8,103 nucleotides of DNA from contig JACCRL010000049.1 in assembly GCA_013813605.1 (NCBI GenBank), forward strand, positions 1 through 8,103, given 5' to 3'. Positions 1-7,022 of this stretch are shown here, one piece after another. Below the pieces are notes generated by a model that saw only the letters and a list, made by a program, of their open reading frames with translations, was not told where the DNA came from and searched no databases. The stretch comes from Gemmatimonadaceae bacterium (GTDB lineage: Bacteria; Gemmatimonadota; Gemmatimonadetes; Gemmatimonadales; Gemmatimonadaceae). Every line of letters begins with the position of its first letter. Positions within the stretch are counted from its first letter, which is position 1. The position numbers were made by a program, and so were the translations under genes.

Positions 1-1363
1 ACCGGTCGATGAGAATATTCTCCGGCTTGAGATCGCGGTGAAGAATTCCGTTCGCGTGCGCAACGATGAGCCCGTCGAGAACGAGCTCCACCTCCGGCGT
101 AATTTCACCGATCGTCCGCGGTCCCGACCGCGCCACCAGGCTCGCTACCGAGCCTTCCTCGGCGAGCTCCATCGTGTACCACGAGAGGTCGCCGCTCGAG
201 TCCCAGTCGTAGATCGGAACGATCGCCGGGTGCGCGAGCTGCGCGGCGAGGCGCGCTTCCCGCCAGAACGATCGCATTGCGCCATCACCGCGCGCGATCG
301 ATGGGTGCAGCGCCTTGAGCGCAACCTCGCGCTCGAGCGAAAGGTCACGCGCCCTCCACACCGTCCCGAATGCACCACTCCCCAGCGGCGACAGGATCTC
401 GTAGTCGTCACCGACCGCCCAGCGCACGCGCGCCTCAGCCGATGCCTCCTCGGCTGGCCGGGGCTCCCCGCGCACTATCACCATCGTGCGCGCAGGATCT
501 CCGCGATCGATATCACGGAGCATCACCCCGAGCGATCGAAACCGACTCTGCGGATCGGAGCACAGCGCGCGATCGATCGCGATTGCAAGCGATTCTGGCG
601 TCTCCGGACGGAGCCACTTCACGGGCGGAATTTCCCGCTGCGGCGGCGCCTCGCCGGTGAGCGCGGTGAAGCAGAGCGAGGCCAGCTGCCACTGGTCGCT
701 CAGCGGCGTGGGCGTCCAGTCAGCATCGTTCCATTCCGGCGGCATCGGCAGCTCCGAGCGCACGATGCGTGACGCATCGTGGGTGCGGATCTCGAGCGGA
801 CCGTTGCCGGGCCGGACGCCGGGGGGAATGTCGGAGCGCGGTACCGCCCACTGCCATTCAAGCATCCACAGGCGGCCGGTGGGCGTCGTCCAGAGCGCAT
901 CCGCGTTCAGCCCGCCGTGCGCCATTCCGCTGTCATGCAGGTATGCGAGCGTCGAGCACGCGCCGCGCACGAGCTGGAGCACGTATGGAATGTCTCCCAG
1001 TCCAAGACGCGCCAGCCGCGCACGCACCGTCTCGCCTGTCACCCAGCGGCGAAGATAGCCCGGCCCCCGGCGCGCCTCCTTGTACGACTTCCAGTAGTGA
1101 TACGTAGTAGGTATCGAGGGATGACTGCGCTGGCCGAGCTGCTTCGCTTCCGCAAACAGCCAGTCGGTGTGCGCGGGGTCAGACACCGTTACCAGCGAGA
1201 GTGAGCGGCCGAGCCCGTCGATCACTTCCTGATAGTGGCGGTAGTCGCCAAGCATTCCGCCCGGACCCCACGACCAGTCGGGGGGGAGGTTCCAGTCGAA
1301 GATGTGCGGCGGAATAATCCTCGTCGCGCGCGGGGTCACAACGCCGCGGTTCGAGTTGCTCAC
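1..1363 (-). CDS. Tandem pseudokinase-Ser/Thr protein kinase (partial, C-terminal part off the left edge)
   Basis: I translated this frame directly from the complement. It is open from a GTG at 1363-1361 to the window edge (454 codons seen), so the C-terminus is missing. Residues ~321-454 are a Hanks-type Ser/Thr kinase N-lobe and catalytic loop: glycine loop GSGAFGTV (328-335), VALK lysine K350, alpha-C Glu E369, and HRDLKPEN (442-449) with catalytic Asp D444. Residues ~20-290 resemble a second kinase fold but look inactive. No glycine loop is recognisable, there is no VAIK lysine near 57-60, the catalytic loop is HGGLNADAL (149-157), and the DFG position reads E169-W-Q. The subdomain IX-like stretch SDQWQLASL (D223) is retained, which supports kinase ancestry. 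The GTG overlaps the stop of the upstream histidine kinase (GTGA), with AAGAG a few bases before it, so translational coupling is likely. A later GTG (residue 9) is an alternative start. Substrates are unknown; bacterial kinases of this family phosphorylate Ser/Thr. The kinase assignment is firm; the pseudokinase role is inference. Confidence 0.9.
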   Translation of the reverse strand, partial: MSNSNRGVVTPRATRIIPPHIFDWNLPPDWSWGPGGMLGDYRHYQEVIDGLGRSLSLVTVSDPAHTDWLFAEAKQLGQRSHPSIPTTYHYWKSYKEARRGPGYLRRWVTGETVRARLARLGLGDIPYVLQLVRGACSTLAYLHDSGMAHGGLNADALWTTPTGRLWMLEWQWAVPRSDIPPGVRPGNGPLEIRTHDASRIVRSELPMPPEWNDADWTPTPLSDQWQLASLCFTALTGEAPPQREIPPVKWLRPETPESLAIAIDRALCSDPQSRFRSLGVMLRDIDRGDPARTMVIVRGEPRPAEEASAEARVRWAVGDDYEILSPLGSGAFGTVWRARDLSLEREVALKALHPSIARGDGAMRSFWREARLAAQLAHPAIVPIYDWDSSGDLSWYTMELAEEGSVASLVARSGPRTIGEITPEVELVLDGLIVAHANGILHRDLKPENILIDR

Positions 1364-4300
1364 GGGCCGCTCTTTGCCAGCGCGATCAGGACTCTCGTGC
1401 CCGTGCCAGGCTCACTCGTAATCGATATCTCTCCGCCCCATGCTTCGATCACGCGCCTGGTCACGGCGAGGCCGAGGCCGCTGCCGGTCGTTCTGGTGGA
1501 GAAATGCGGCTCGAAAATTCGCGGCAGCACTTCCTTCGCAATGCCGATTCCGTTGTCGATCGTTTCGATCGTCACCCGCCGCTCGTCCTCGCGCACGGCG
1601 ACGTCGACCTGCCGCGCCTCGGCAAGGCGCGCATTCTCGAAGATGTTGAGCAGCACATCGCGCATCTCGTCCCGTCGTGCCATTGCCATAACAGGACGAT
1701 CCGGGGACCGAACGTGCCACTTAACGATGCGGTCGCCCATCCGCTCGAGCTCCATCACGTCGCGGACGATCGCCGCCACGTCAACGCGCTCAGCGGGAGG
1801 GAGATCCGCCGGCGCGCTTCCATACCTGCTGAACGAGCGGGCGATCTCGTCGAGGCGGTCGATCTCGGAGAGAATTCTCCCGACATTTTCGCGCAGCACA
1901 TCATCGAAGTTTACACGGGGGTCGGTGCGCGCGCGCCGAAGATGCTGGACGCCAAGTCTGATCGGCGTGAGCGGATTCTTTATCTCGTGCGCTACCTGCC
2001 GCGCCATCTCGCCCCATGCAAGGACGCGCTCGGCGCGGGCGACCTCGATGCGACTGAGCTCGAGGTCGCGGGCCAGCCGCTTCGCGGCGACTCCGCTCAG
2101 CCACAGCGCCGCCAGCGCGCCAAACGCGGTCGCGAAGAGCACGAGCATGCCGAGATCGCGGCGCCGACGGTCGAGCACGAGATCGTCGCTGCGCGCCGGC
2201 GCACCAAGCACGTATCGCTCCTCGGCGGGGCCAAGTCCGGCACGATAGCCAAAGAGCACTTGCGAGGCTCCCAGCGAATGCTGCGCGGCTGCGGTCAGCT
2301 CTCCCGCCGAAGCGAGACGCAGCTGAGCAGCAGGCGGTAGGGCGCGCCCAGTCGGAACGAGCTCCTCGAACAGCGGGTCGCTGGCGCGTTCGAGAAAGCC
2401 ATTGGCGTATAGGAACAGGGGAACGTCGAAGCGCTTGCCCGATGTCGCGAGGTCGTTGAACTCGCTGCCGCTCAATACGGTGTGCAGGGTCTCGCGCACT
2501 ACGACTTCGCGCGTCTGCAGGTCGTCGCTGCGCAGCCGCTGGTAGGACCACATCGCGAATGCAACCGCCGGGATCACGAAAAACGTGAAGAGTGCCAGCG
2601 TCAGCCTGGCGCGATAGGTATAGATCCAGCGCGACGCACGCGATCTCATCCAGCGCAGGAACGCGCCTTCCGGTGCCGCGCCCAGCAGCCAGATCAGGCC
2701 GGCGAGCGACAGGTTCAGCAGCAGCACCAGAATGCCGCGCTCCGAACGCGCCCACAGTGACCTGAGATCGAGCTCGACGTGCGCGCGCTTGGTCCCCGCC
2801 GAAGTTGCGATCAGCCTGTCGCCGTGCCACTCGTTGCCGATGCGATGCCACCTCATCTGCGCAGTGTCGGCGGGGATGGCGGGGGAGACGTCGGTGAGGG
2901 CGACTTCGTACGGCGGATCTCCCCCACGTGGCCGCGACATCCCGAGGAGAGCGTCGAATGCGTTAGGCCTGAGGAGCCTCGTCCTCGGCAGCACCAGCGC
3001 CGAAGTGGCGCCGCCCGCCGCATGCGGAACAACGGCGAGCGTCTGAACGCCGGTTGGCCCCAGTACGGAGCGCGTCACGGTCCTGCCCGTCGTCAGAGCC
3101 TCCTGCACAGCGTGGATGACTATCGCGGAATCGGGAGCGGCGGGCGAAACCGCGAACTGTATCCGCTCGCGCCCGGCGCTGTCCCATGTTGCAAGCGTGA
3201 CGGGAAGCTCGGCGGCGGCGAGCTCGGAGACAGCGTAGTGCTGGAGGAGATCGCCGCGCGTGGCCGGCGCCGGGCCCCTTGCAAGCTCCGCGGCAAAGCG
3301 CCTCGTCAGGAACAGAGCGTAGCCGTCGACGCGGCTCAGTCCCGCCACATCCTGCTCGGCGAGCTGCATTCGCTGGCGGGACGTAGTGATCCATAATCCG
3401 CCAATTGCGATCGACGACGCGATCGCAGCGGTGATGGCCGCGGTGCGGAACGAGACCGTTGCGCTGCGGTGGAGAGCGATCCGTCCCAGCCAGACGGCGA
3501 GGAGCAGGACCGCGAACAGAAAGAGGAAGAGCGGTATCTCCCACGAGAGCCACAGCCCCGGCGTCGACCCCCAGGGCGGCTGGCCGATGCCGCGCATGAT
3601 GTTCGAGGCGAGCGGGATGCCGACGCCCAGCGTCAGCACGACTCCCACTGCGGCGAAGATGCGCGTCATGCGCGAAGTGGGACGTGCACGAATTATCGCG
3701 TAGACGGCCAGCAGCACGAGCGCCGAACCAAGGCCGAGAGCGGCAGCGTTGGCGGTGAGGGGTCCGGCAAGGCGCGAAAAGTAGAATGCGGGATCGAAGA
3801 ACCGCGACGTATTCGAGAAGGTATTCCATGGGATCAGCGCGGTGATCGCGAGCGCCACCGCGATGCCGAGGAGTCGCTCGAATAACGCGCGGTGATCCTT
3901 CCATGCGTAAATGAGGAACAGCAGCACGCCGAGCAGCAGCACGCCGGTGCCCCTGGCGCGACGAGTGGCGGAGCGGCGGAAGCTGATCTCGCCAGGCGCG
4001 GACAGGATAGGACGTGCGCGCAGCAATGCCGTCCGGTTCTGCACCAGCACGACAGCGCCGCCCGCCGCGCTGTCGCCTGGTGCGTACTCATAGGAGGCGA
4101 CTCCCTCCGAAGCGGCGATGCGGCCTTCGATAGTTTGGGTGAGCTTGTCCGCCGGAGGCATCGCCTGCAGGACCGCCGACGCGACCGATCTTCGTGTGCC
4201 GCGGTTTTTAACGACGTTGATGGTGGTGTAGAAAGGGCTTCGGAGGATGGAGAGCGGAGCCCCGATGGCTTCGGTATCGGCGGTGACGCGGCCGACCCAT

Positions 4301-4626
4301 GCCAGCGGACAGTCGTGATCGTACAGGACGACGGACTCTTCCGGCCTCTGCGCTGCGCGGCGCGCGAGAAAGGCGAATGCTTCGGGCGCACCGGTCGGAG
4401 CGTCGAGGGCGTTCTCCGCTTTTTCCTCGAGGCGCTCAACGGTCTCGGCGATCGCGCTCCGCAAGGCATCGGTGGCGCGCTCAGTCGCGGCGGCGTTCTC
4501 TCCGTCACCGCTCACGGGCCCCTCCTGCATCGCGGGTGTTCGCACCCACATTGCGAGGAGAAAGAGGGGAACGGCTGACACCGACAGCATTGCGCGGCGG
4601 CGCCACGCTCCGCTTCTTACCTGCAT
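1360..4626 (-). CDS. NtrY-like membrane sensor histidine kinase, large ten-segment form
   Basis: Predicted protein of 1088 residues. The C-terminal transmitter is complete: H-box HEIKNPLTPIRL with phosphoacceptor H880, N-box LLNIFENA (N998), D-box DNGIG (D1024), F-box FEPHFST, and G2 box GSGLGLAV (~1048-1055). The H-box wording is typical of NtrY-type kinases. Hydrophobic segments lie at about 13-28, 226-241, 250-267, 293-312, 324-340, 362-381, 394-414, 630-649, 674-693 and 825-845. Arg/Lys-rich stretches fall in the loops predicted to be cytoplasmic, giving a consistent ten-pass model with three large external regions (29-225, 415-629, 694-824) as candidate sensors. NtrY proteins are usually shorter, with few membrane segments. 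There is no receiver domain and no response regulator gene in the window. The frame stays open upstream to 4758, but that part lies antisense to the neighbouring hydrolase, so the ATG at 4626 is preferred; its ribosome site is weak. ATG 4590 is an alternative. Ligand and partner are unknown. Confidence 0.93.
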   Translation of the reverse strand: MQVRSGAWRRRAMLSVSAVPLFLLAMWVRTPAMQEGPVSGDGENAAATERATDALRSAIAETVERLEEKAENALDAPTGAPEAFAFLARRAAQRPEESVVLYDHDCPLAWVGRVTADTEAIGAPLSILRSPFYTTINVVKNRGTRRSVASAVLQAMPPADKLTQTIEGRIAASEGVASYEYAPGDSAAGGAVVLVQNRTALLRARPILSAPGEISFRRSATRRARGTGVLLLGVLLFLIYAWKDHRALFERLLGIAVALAITALIPWNTFSNTSRFFDPAFYFSRLAGPLTANAAALGLGSALVLLAVYAIIRARPTSRMTRIFAAVGVVLTLGVGIPLASNIMRGIGQPPWGSTPGLWLSWEIPLFLFLFAVLLLAVWLGRIALHRSATVSFRTAAITAAIASSIAIGGLWITTSRQRMQLAEQDVAGLSRVDGYALFLTRRFAAELARGPAPATRGDLLQHYAVSELAAAELPVTLATWDSAGRERIQFAVSPAAPDSAIVIHAVQEALTTGRTVTRSVLGPTGVQTLAVVPHAAGGATSALVLPRTRLLRPNAFDALLGMSRPRGGDPPYEVALTDVSPAIPADTAQMRWHRIGNEWHGDRLIATSAGTKRAHVELDLRSLWARSERGILVLLLNLSLAGLIWLLGAAPEGAFLRWMRSRASRWIYTYRARLTLALFTFFVIPAVAFAMWSYQRLRSDDLQTREVVVRETLHTVLSGSEFNDLATSGKRFDVPLFLYANGFLERASDPLFEELVPTGRALPPAAQLRLASAGELTAAAQHSLGASQVLFGYRAGLGPAEERYVLGAPARSDDLVLDRRRRDLGMLVLFATAFGALAALWLSGVAAKRLARDLELSRIEVARAERVLAWGEMARQVAHEIKNPLTPIRLGVQHLRRARTDPRVNFDDVLRENVGRILSEIDRLDEIARSFSRYGSAPADLPPAERVDVAAIVRDVMELERMGDRIVKWHVRSPDRPVMAMARRDEMRDVLLNIFENARLAEARQVDVAVREDERRVTIETIDNGIGIAKEVLPRIFEPHFSTRTTGSGLGLAVTRRVIEAWGGEISITSEPGTGTRVLIALAKSGP

Positions 4627-4642
4627 ACTACCCGCTGATGCG

Positions 4643-5389
4643 ATGACTCTCCCCTCCCCCGCGTTGAAACCCGGACCCGTCAGGGTCAAAGAGATGAATC
4701 CGGCGCAGATCACCGCAGTCATCGGGAACGATCCGCGCCTGATCATACCGATCGGCACGTGCGAGCAGCACGGGCCTCATCTGCCGCTTGGCTGCGATAC
4801 CATCATCGTCGAGCACATGGCCGATGATCTCTCCGCAGAATATGGCGTTCTGCGCGCGCCAACGGTGGAATACGGCGTCAACGTAGACAGTGAGCGCGGC
4901 TTTACCGGCAACGCATCGCTGCGCAAGAAAACGCTCCACCGCATGCTGAACGACCTGCTCGACTCCTGGGAGGCGACGGGCATCCGCGAGTTCATCCTCC
5001 TCACGGCGCACGGACACGATCCGCACCAGGAGGCGCTTGCGACTGTCGTCACCGCGGGCGCGCGCGTGCGCGTGGTCGACATCTTCGGCGTGAACATGTC
5101 CGACCTGCTCGAAGGGCAGCGCGAGGCGATGCATGGCGACGAGGTGGACACTTCGATCATGCTGTACCTCGCACCGCATCTCGTGCAGCCGCACATCGCG
5201 CAGGATTACATGATGTCGCGCGAGCAGCTGCGCAGGTACCGGCGCGGAACCCTGAAAATCCCGAAGGGGAGCTCGGGGTCGATCGGCCGTCCCTCGCTCG
5301 CCTCGGCAGAGAAGGGCCAGCGTCTGTACGAGCGCATCCGCAGCAAGATCAGCGACCGGATCTTCCTCGCTCCCGCGGCCGAAGAGTAG
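4643..5389 (+). CDS. Creatininase-family metal-dependent amidohydrolase
   Basis: 248-residue protein of typical family length. The signature IGTCEQHGPHLPLGCD carries the expected metal ligands E41, H43 and D52. The region FTGNASLRKKT (88-97) matches the family's GHPGTISL-type segment, and GDEVDTSIML (165-174) matches the usual HAGE-ETS-ML motif with E167. The family includes creatinine amidohydrolase, the mycofactocin peptidase MftE and the deformylase ArfB, all cytoplasmic enzymes cleaving C-N bonds with two metal ions. Substrate cannot be assigned here. Unusual: the common NGHGGN motif reads TAHGHD (121-126), so H123 is kept but H125 replaces the second Gly, the position where creatininase itself has Glu in its H-x-E pair. 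The start is the first in-frame ATG before the conserved region; ATG 4694 is a shorter alternative. No good Shine-Dalgarno is visible, so a leaderless or very short-leader transcript is possible. The downstream transporter begins 7 bases after the stop, suggesting one operon. Confidence 0.88.
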   Translation: MTLPSPALKPGPVRVKEMNPAQITAVIGNDPRLIIPIGTCEQHGPHLPLGCDTIIVEHMADDLSAEYGVLRAPTVEYGVNVDSERGFTGNASLRKKTLHRMLNDLLDSWEATGIREFILLTAHGHDPHQEALATVVTAGARVRVVDIFGVNMSDLLEGQREAMHGDEVDTSIMLYLAPHLVQPHIAQDYMMSREQLRRYRRGTLKIPKGSSGSIGRPSLASAEKGQRLYERIRSKISDRIFLAPAAEE

Positions 5390-5396
5390 TCCGGCA

Positions 5397-6314
5397 ATGG
5401 CTGGGCACAGCGGCGGCTCGCATGCGGGACATTCACACGGTGTTCCCGACCGCGCCGCAAATCGCAAGCGACTGGTGGTGGTGCTGCTTCTGTCTGCGGC
5501 GTACATGGTGGCGGAAGTTATCGGCGGACTTCTCACCAACTCGCTCGCCCTGATTGCCGATGCCGGACACATGCTGTCCGACGTCGCCGCGCTTGCACTC
5601 AGTCTCTTCGCGATGTGGATTGCGCAGAGGCCTCCGACCCCGCAGCGGTCGTACGGCTACTATCGCACCGAGATCCTCGCCGCACTGGTGAATGGAGCTA
5701 CCCTCGTCGCCGTCGCCGTGTACGTGTTCATCGAGGCGTTCGGCCGCTTCCGCTCGCCACCAGAGGTGCAGGGCGGCCTGATGATGGCGATTGCCGGCGG
5801 CGGACTGGCGATAAATGTTGCCGGACTGCTGATCCTCAACGCGGGACGAAACGAGAGCCTGAACGTGCGCGGCGCGTGGCTCCACGTTGCGACAGACGCT
5901 CTCGGGAGCCTCGGCGCCATCATCGGGGGATTGCTGATCTGGACACTGGGGTGGAACTGGGCCGACCCGGCGGTATCCGTGCTGATCGGCGTGCTGGTCA
6001 TCTACTCGTCATGGAATCTGCTCAGGCAGACGGTCGCCGTGCTTATGGAGGGCGCGCCCGGCCACATCAACGTCGACGAGCTTCGAAACTCGATGGCCAG
6101 CGTGCCGGGGGTAACGGCCGTTCACGACCTTCACGTCTGGTCCATCACGAGCGGAATGGTGGCGCTGTCGGGACATGTGTGCATCGGCGACGGGGTGTCC
6201 AGCAGCGGGGTGCTCGCCGAAGTGTGCAAGCGCACGCGGGAGGGTTTCGGGATAGACCACATAACTATCCAGGTGGAGCCGGAGGGATTTGCGGAGCTGG
6301 GCATCCACGCTTGA
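5397..6314 (+). CDS. Cation diffusion facilitator efflux protein (CzcD/ZitB type)
   Basis: 305-residue inner-membrane antiporter expected to export Zn2+ or similar divalent ions (Co2+, Cd2+) in exchange for protons. The transport site follows the zinc-type pattern: DAGHMLSD in TM2 (H58, D62) and HVATD in TM5 (H163, D167). Six hydrophobic segments are visible at about 25-48, 55-75, 95-115, 127-148, 164-184 and 190-207. A cytoplasmic C-terminal domain follows (~215-305), with HDLHVWS (243-249) and the closing DHITIQVEPEG stretch typical of the family. The short N-terminus is His-rich (H4, H9, H12, H14), a likely metal-binding tail; the TM4-TM5 loop lacks the His-rich insert found in some eukaryotic relatives. 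It follows the creatininase-family gene by 7 bases and is probably co-transcribed and translationally coupled. Metal specificity cannot be fixed from sequence alone; the H-D/H-D pattern favours zinc. No metal-responsive regulator gene is seen in the window. Confidence 0.95.
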   Translation: MAGHSGGSHAGHSHGVPDRAANRKRLVVVLLLSAAYMVAEVIGGLLTNSLALIADAGHMLSDVAALALSLFAMWIAQRPPTPQRSYGYYRTEILAALVNGATLVAVAVYVFIEAFGRFRSPPEVQGGLMMAIAGGGLAINVAGLLILNAGRNESLNVRGAWLHVATDALGSLGAIIGGLLIWTLGWNWADPAVSVLIGVLVIYSSWNLLRQTVAVLMEGAPGHINVDELRNSMASVPGVTAVHDLHVWSITSGMVALSGHVCIGDGVSSSGVLAEVCKRTREGFGIDHITIQVEPEGFAELGIHA

Positions 6315-6337
6315 GGCCATCAACGCCCCTCCGGCTC
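6276..6337. repeat. 11-bp inverted repeat spanning the end of the CDF gene (possible weak bidirectional terminator)
   Basis: GAGCCGGAGGG at 6276-6286 is the exact reverse complement of CCCTCCGGCTC at 6327-6337. The repeat sits where two convergent genes end, one arm in the last codons of the transporter gene and the other in the 27-base gap. The loop is about 40 bases and no T-run follows on either strand, so it is not a standard intrinsic terminator. Chance pairing in GC-rich DNA is possible. Confidence 0.35.
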
Positions 6338-6341
6338 TCCA

Positions 6342-7013
6342 TCATTTAATGCGCTTCAGGCTCTGATAGTCACCAGTCGTCCTGAGCGTAACGACAACGG
6401 CCATCCTCCCGCGGTTGCGCCAGAACCAGCCGTGCGCACCGTCGAACGCCGCCACCAGCACGCCTTCGTCGGATTCCTTGCCGGTCCCCTTTGCGTACCC
6501 GTGATACTTGATTCCCGGCGCATCGGCGTGGGTATCAAAGTTCACCACCCCGCGGTCAGTGGCCCAGGAATAGTTCACGCGCGCGTCCTTCCGCATCACG
6601 AGCTTTATCTCCTTGCCTTCGTTCGGACGCAACACGATCTCCGTGACGTGGGTGCTGGAGGGCGGATTGACGGCTGGCGTACCAATGACTGGCGGTACGG
6701 TGCGGGCAGCCGAAGGAACCGGAAGCGTCCCGGCGCCACCCGGGGAGTCCGTTGGACCAGCTGCAGTCGTTTGGCGGGCGGCGGCTTCAACCGAATCGGC
6801 CACTGCGGCCTCCCTTGCCAGAGCCACTTTGATCTTCCCCATTGAAGTGAGGCCGAGCAGACGACCGACACGGGTCGGATCAACGCCATACTCGGCGGGC
6901 AACACGACCGTCACCAGTAGCACGATGGCGACGGCGGCGGCGAGCAGCGTCGAGCGAAACAAACTGCGCGAAGACGAAAGCTCGGTCGTTCGAGCGGTAT
7001 TGATGTCCGGCAT
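6342..7013 (-). CDS. Single-pass membrane-anchored protein, partner of HupE/UreJ-like protein
   Basis: 223-residue protein that I recognise as resembling the family often labelled 'transmembrane anchor protein', found beside HupE/UreJ_2-type genes in other bacteria (from memory, not searched). A polar N-terminus is followed by one hydrophobic helix (~21-39) ending in LPAEYGVDPTRVGRLLGLT, which looks like the family's conserved block. Then come an Ala-rich stretch (~64-85), a Pro/Thr/Ser-rich flexible linker (~86-121) and a compact C-terminal domain (~122-223). That domain is rich in beta-type sequence and carries VNYSWATDRGVVNFDTH and AAFDGAHGWFWRNRG (H161, H194 and several aromatics). With one helix near the N-terminus and few basic residues after it, the C-terminal domain is probably extracytoplasmic. 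Biochemical function is unknown. The gene starts 9 bases after the HupE-like stop; TGAGG, overlapping that stop, serves as its ribosome site, so the two are surely co-expressed. A role in helping the HupE-like protein bind or deliver a metal is speculation. Confidence 0.85.
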   Translation of the reverse strand: MPDINTARTTELSSSRSLFRSTLLAAAVAIVLLVTVVLPAEYGVDPTRVGRLLGLTSMGKIKVALAREAAVADSVEAAARQTTAAGPTDSPGGAGTLPVPSAARTVPPVIGTPAVNPPSSTHVTEIVLRPNEGKEIKLVMRKDARVNYSWATDRGVVNFDTHADAPGIKYHGYAKGTGKESDEGVLVAAFDGAHGWFWRNRGRMAVVVTLRTTGDYQSLKRIK

Positions 7014-7022
7014 TGCTCAACC

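Noticed and set aside
38..772. Plus-strand open frame of 244 codons at the left end
   Set aside because: It is antisense to the kinase gene, whose motifs HRDLKPEN and GSGAFGTV are unmistakable. The predicted product is Arg/His-rich with no recognisable motif, as expected for a shadow frame in GC-rich DNA.
1235..2340. Two long plus-strand open frames opposite the histidine kinase C-terminus
   Set aside because: They overlap the conserved transmitter region on the other strand, and their products are low-complexity Ser/Arg-rich or motif-free.
1901..3904. Long minus-strand frames of 316 and 313 codons inside the histidine kinase gene
   Set aside because: They are offset frames of the same gene with Arg/Ala-rich products and no domain signature; the kinase frame is continuous through them.
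4624..4758. Upstream extension of the histidine kinase to ATG 4758
   Set aside because: The extra 44 residues lie over the start of the divergent hydrolase gene. A basic N-terminus followed directly by the first helix begins at ATG 4626.
4643..5389. Mycofactocin peptidase MftE or true creatininase
   Set aside because: No other mycofactocin genes are nearby, and the HGHD variation does not match either named enzyme closely enough to assign a symbol.
4628..5572. Minus-strand frame of 314 codons opposite the creatininase-family gene
   Set aside because: It lies antisense to a gene with clear EQHGPHLPL and DEVDTS motifs and runs into the transporter gene; the product has no family features.
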